Assembly: GCA_964425255.1 (NCBI GenBank)
Contig: CAYRMV010000042.1
Coordinates: forward strand, 1 to 23,586
Reading direction: 5' to 3'
Origin: CAYRMV01 sp964425255
GTDB taxonomy: Bacteria; Bacteroidota; Bacteroidia; Flavobacteriales_D; Crocinitomicaceae
Length of the DNA stretch: 23,586 nt
Positions 23,003-23,586 of this stretch are shown here, piece after piece (the stretch's first letter is position 1; every line of letters starts with the position of its first letter). Below the pieces are notes generated by a model. It saw only the letters and a list, made by a program, of their open reading frames with translations. It was not told where the DNA came from and ran no database searches. The position numbers were made by a program, and so were the translations under genes.

Positions 23003-23586
23003 TTATTTTTTAAAAAATTCAGGACTTGATTCTTCCATCGGTCCCATGTATTTTTTTAAATTTTGTTCATCGTTTTTATTTAGAATCATCAACATATTGT
23101 CTGACTCAACAATGATATGATTATCTAAACCCTCAATCAATGCCAACTTATTGTCTGGAAGATTTACAATGCAATTCGATGAATTAATCATATGAACATG
23201 TTTTCCAATGACAGCATTCCCGTTGTAGTCTTTTTCTAAATGGGTATACAAACTTCCCCAAGTACCCAAATCAGACCAATCAAAATTTGCTAGAACCACA
23301 TCGACATTTTTTGCATTTTCCATAACAGCAAAATCGATCGAAATATCCTCACAAGCATCAAAACAACGATTGACTTCCTCTTGCTCATTCTCGGTGTTAT
23401 AAAAACCATTAGAAGCAGCAAAAAGCGAAAATAAATCTGGTTTAAATTTCTGAAGAGCATTCAAAATAGTTGTCGCTTTCCAAACAAAAATCCCTGAATT
23501 CCAGTAGTAATTTCCAGATTTCAAAAACAATTCAGCTACTTCCCGATTGGGTTTTTCCGTAAAATGTTTTACTTCTCGCACCTGTC
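23003..23586 (-). CDS. Mannose-1-phosphate guanylyltransferase, N-terminal part outside the window
   Basis: The C-terminal 194 codons of a sugar-nucleotide transferase are visible, and the frame stays open to the window edge (Q, then VREVKHFTEKPNREVAELFL), so the GTG at 23581 is an internal valine, not a start. The enzyme would make GDP-mannose from mannose 1-phosphate and GTP for surface polysaccharide and GDP-fucose synthesis. Family landmarks: HFTEKPNREVAELFLKSGNY, YWNSGIFVWKATTIL, ISIDFAVMENAKNVDVVLAN and FDWSDLGTWGSLY, followed by NAVIGKHVHMINSSNCIV of the C-terminal beta domain. The nucleotide-binding GGxGxRLWPLSR motif would lie before the window. The short C-terminus shows a ManC type without the fused isomerase domain. 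Convergent with the plug-protein gene across a shared terminator. Confidence 0.9.
   Translation of the reverse strand, partial: QVREVKHFTEKPNREVAELFLKSGNYYWNSGIFVWKATTILNALQKFKPDLFSLFAASNGFYNTENEQEEVNRCFDACEDISIDFAVMENAKNVDVVLANFDWSDLGTWGSLYTHLEKDYNGNAVIGKHVHMINSSNCIVNLPDNKLALIEGLDNHIIVESDNMLMILNKNDEQNLKKYMGPMEESSPEFFKK

Noticed and set aside
1..23586. CRISPR arrays, insertion sequences or rRNA genes
   Set aside because: No regularly spaced repeats, transposase motifs or rRNA sequence were seen on either strand.

Overview
The window looks like the chromosome of a Bacteroidota bacterium of the order Flavobacteriales. The pointers are low GC, secreted proteins ending in type IX secretion (T9SS) sorting domains, promoters with the Bacteroidota -7 box TAnnTTTG, a tRNA without an encoded CCA, and the pairing of a bifunctional nuclease with a CNT nucleoside transporter and thymidylate synthase. 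The very long, Asn/Asp-rich T9SS protein suggests Crocinitomicaceae (Fluviicola-like), but that is an impression, not a search result.

Layout. 1-432: 3' part of tRNA-Leu(UAA) and two tandem intrinsic terminators. 433-2301: secreted adhesin-type protein. 2535-3515 (-): pyruvate dehydrogenase E1 beta. 3759-5447: etfB-etfA. 5549-8944: bifunctional nuclease, CNT nucleoside transporter, a small secreted protein on the other strand, and thyA. 8977-12420: a 1147-residue T9SS propeller-like protein. 12474-15104: an unusual SDR protein, a CapA-type metallophosphatase and folA (DHFR). 15128-16968: a divergent Lrp/AsnC regulator and a cystathionine gamma-synthase/methionine gamma-lyase-type enzyme. 17046-18696 (-): an AbiE-type toxin-antitoxin pair. 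18856-20196 (-): saccharopine dehydrogenase family protein. 20523-22064: prs-rplY. 22199-22936: a secreted CarboxypepD_reg plus TonB-plug protein without a barrel. 23003-23586 (-): 3' part of a mannose-1-phosphate guanylyltransferase gene.

How the genes fit together. EtfBA and PdhB belong to central energy metabolism. The transporter, ThyA and FolA form a nucleotide/thymidylate supply group; ThyA makes dihydrofolate and FolA recycles it. A large surface protein, the SDR protein and CapA lie between thyA and folA. The Lrp-type regulator probably controls its divergent PLP enzyme through mirror-image promoters. The AbiE pair is the only clear defence/mobile-type cassette and has its own palindromic operator.

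Five genes (etfB, thyA, capA, abiEi, prs) have in-frame upstream start codons that I rejected in favour of downstream ATGs, mostly because a promoter -7 box lies inside the upstream extension. Nothing in the window is clearly a new system. The best leads are the AbiE operator, the mirror-image Lrp-regulated promoters, the SDR protein lacking its catalytic tyrosine, and the plug-only TonB-type protein.
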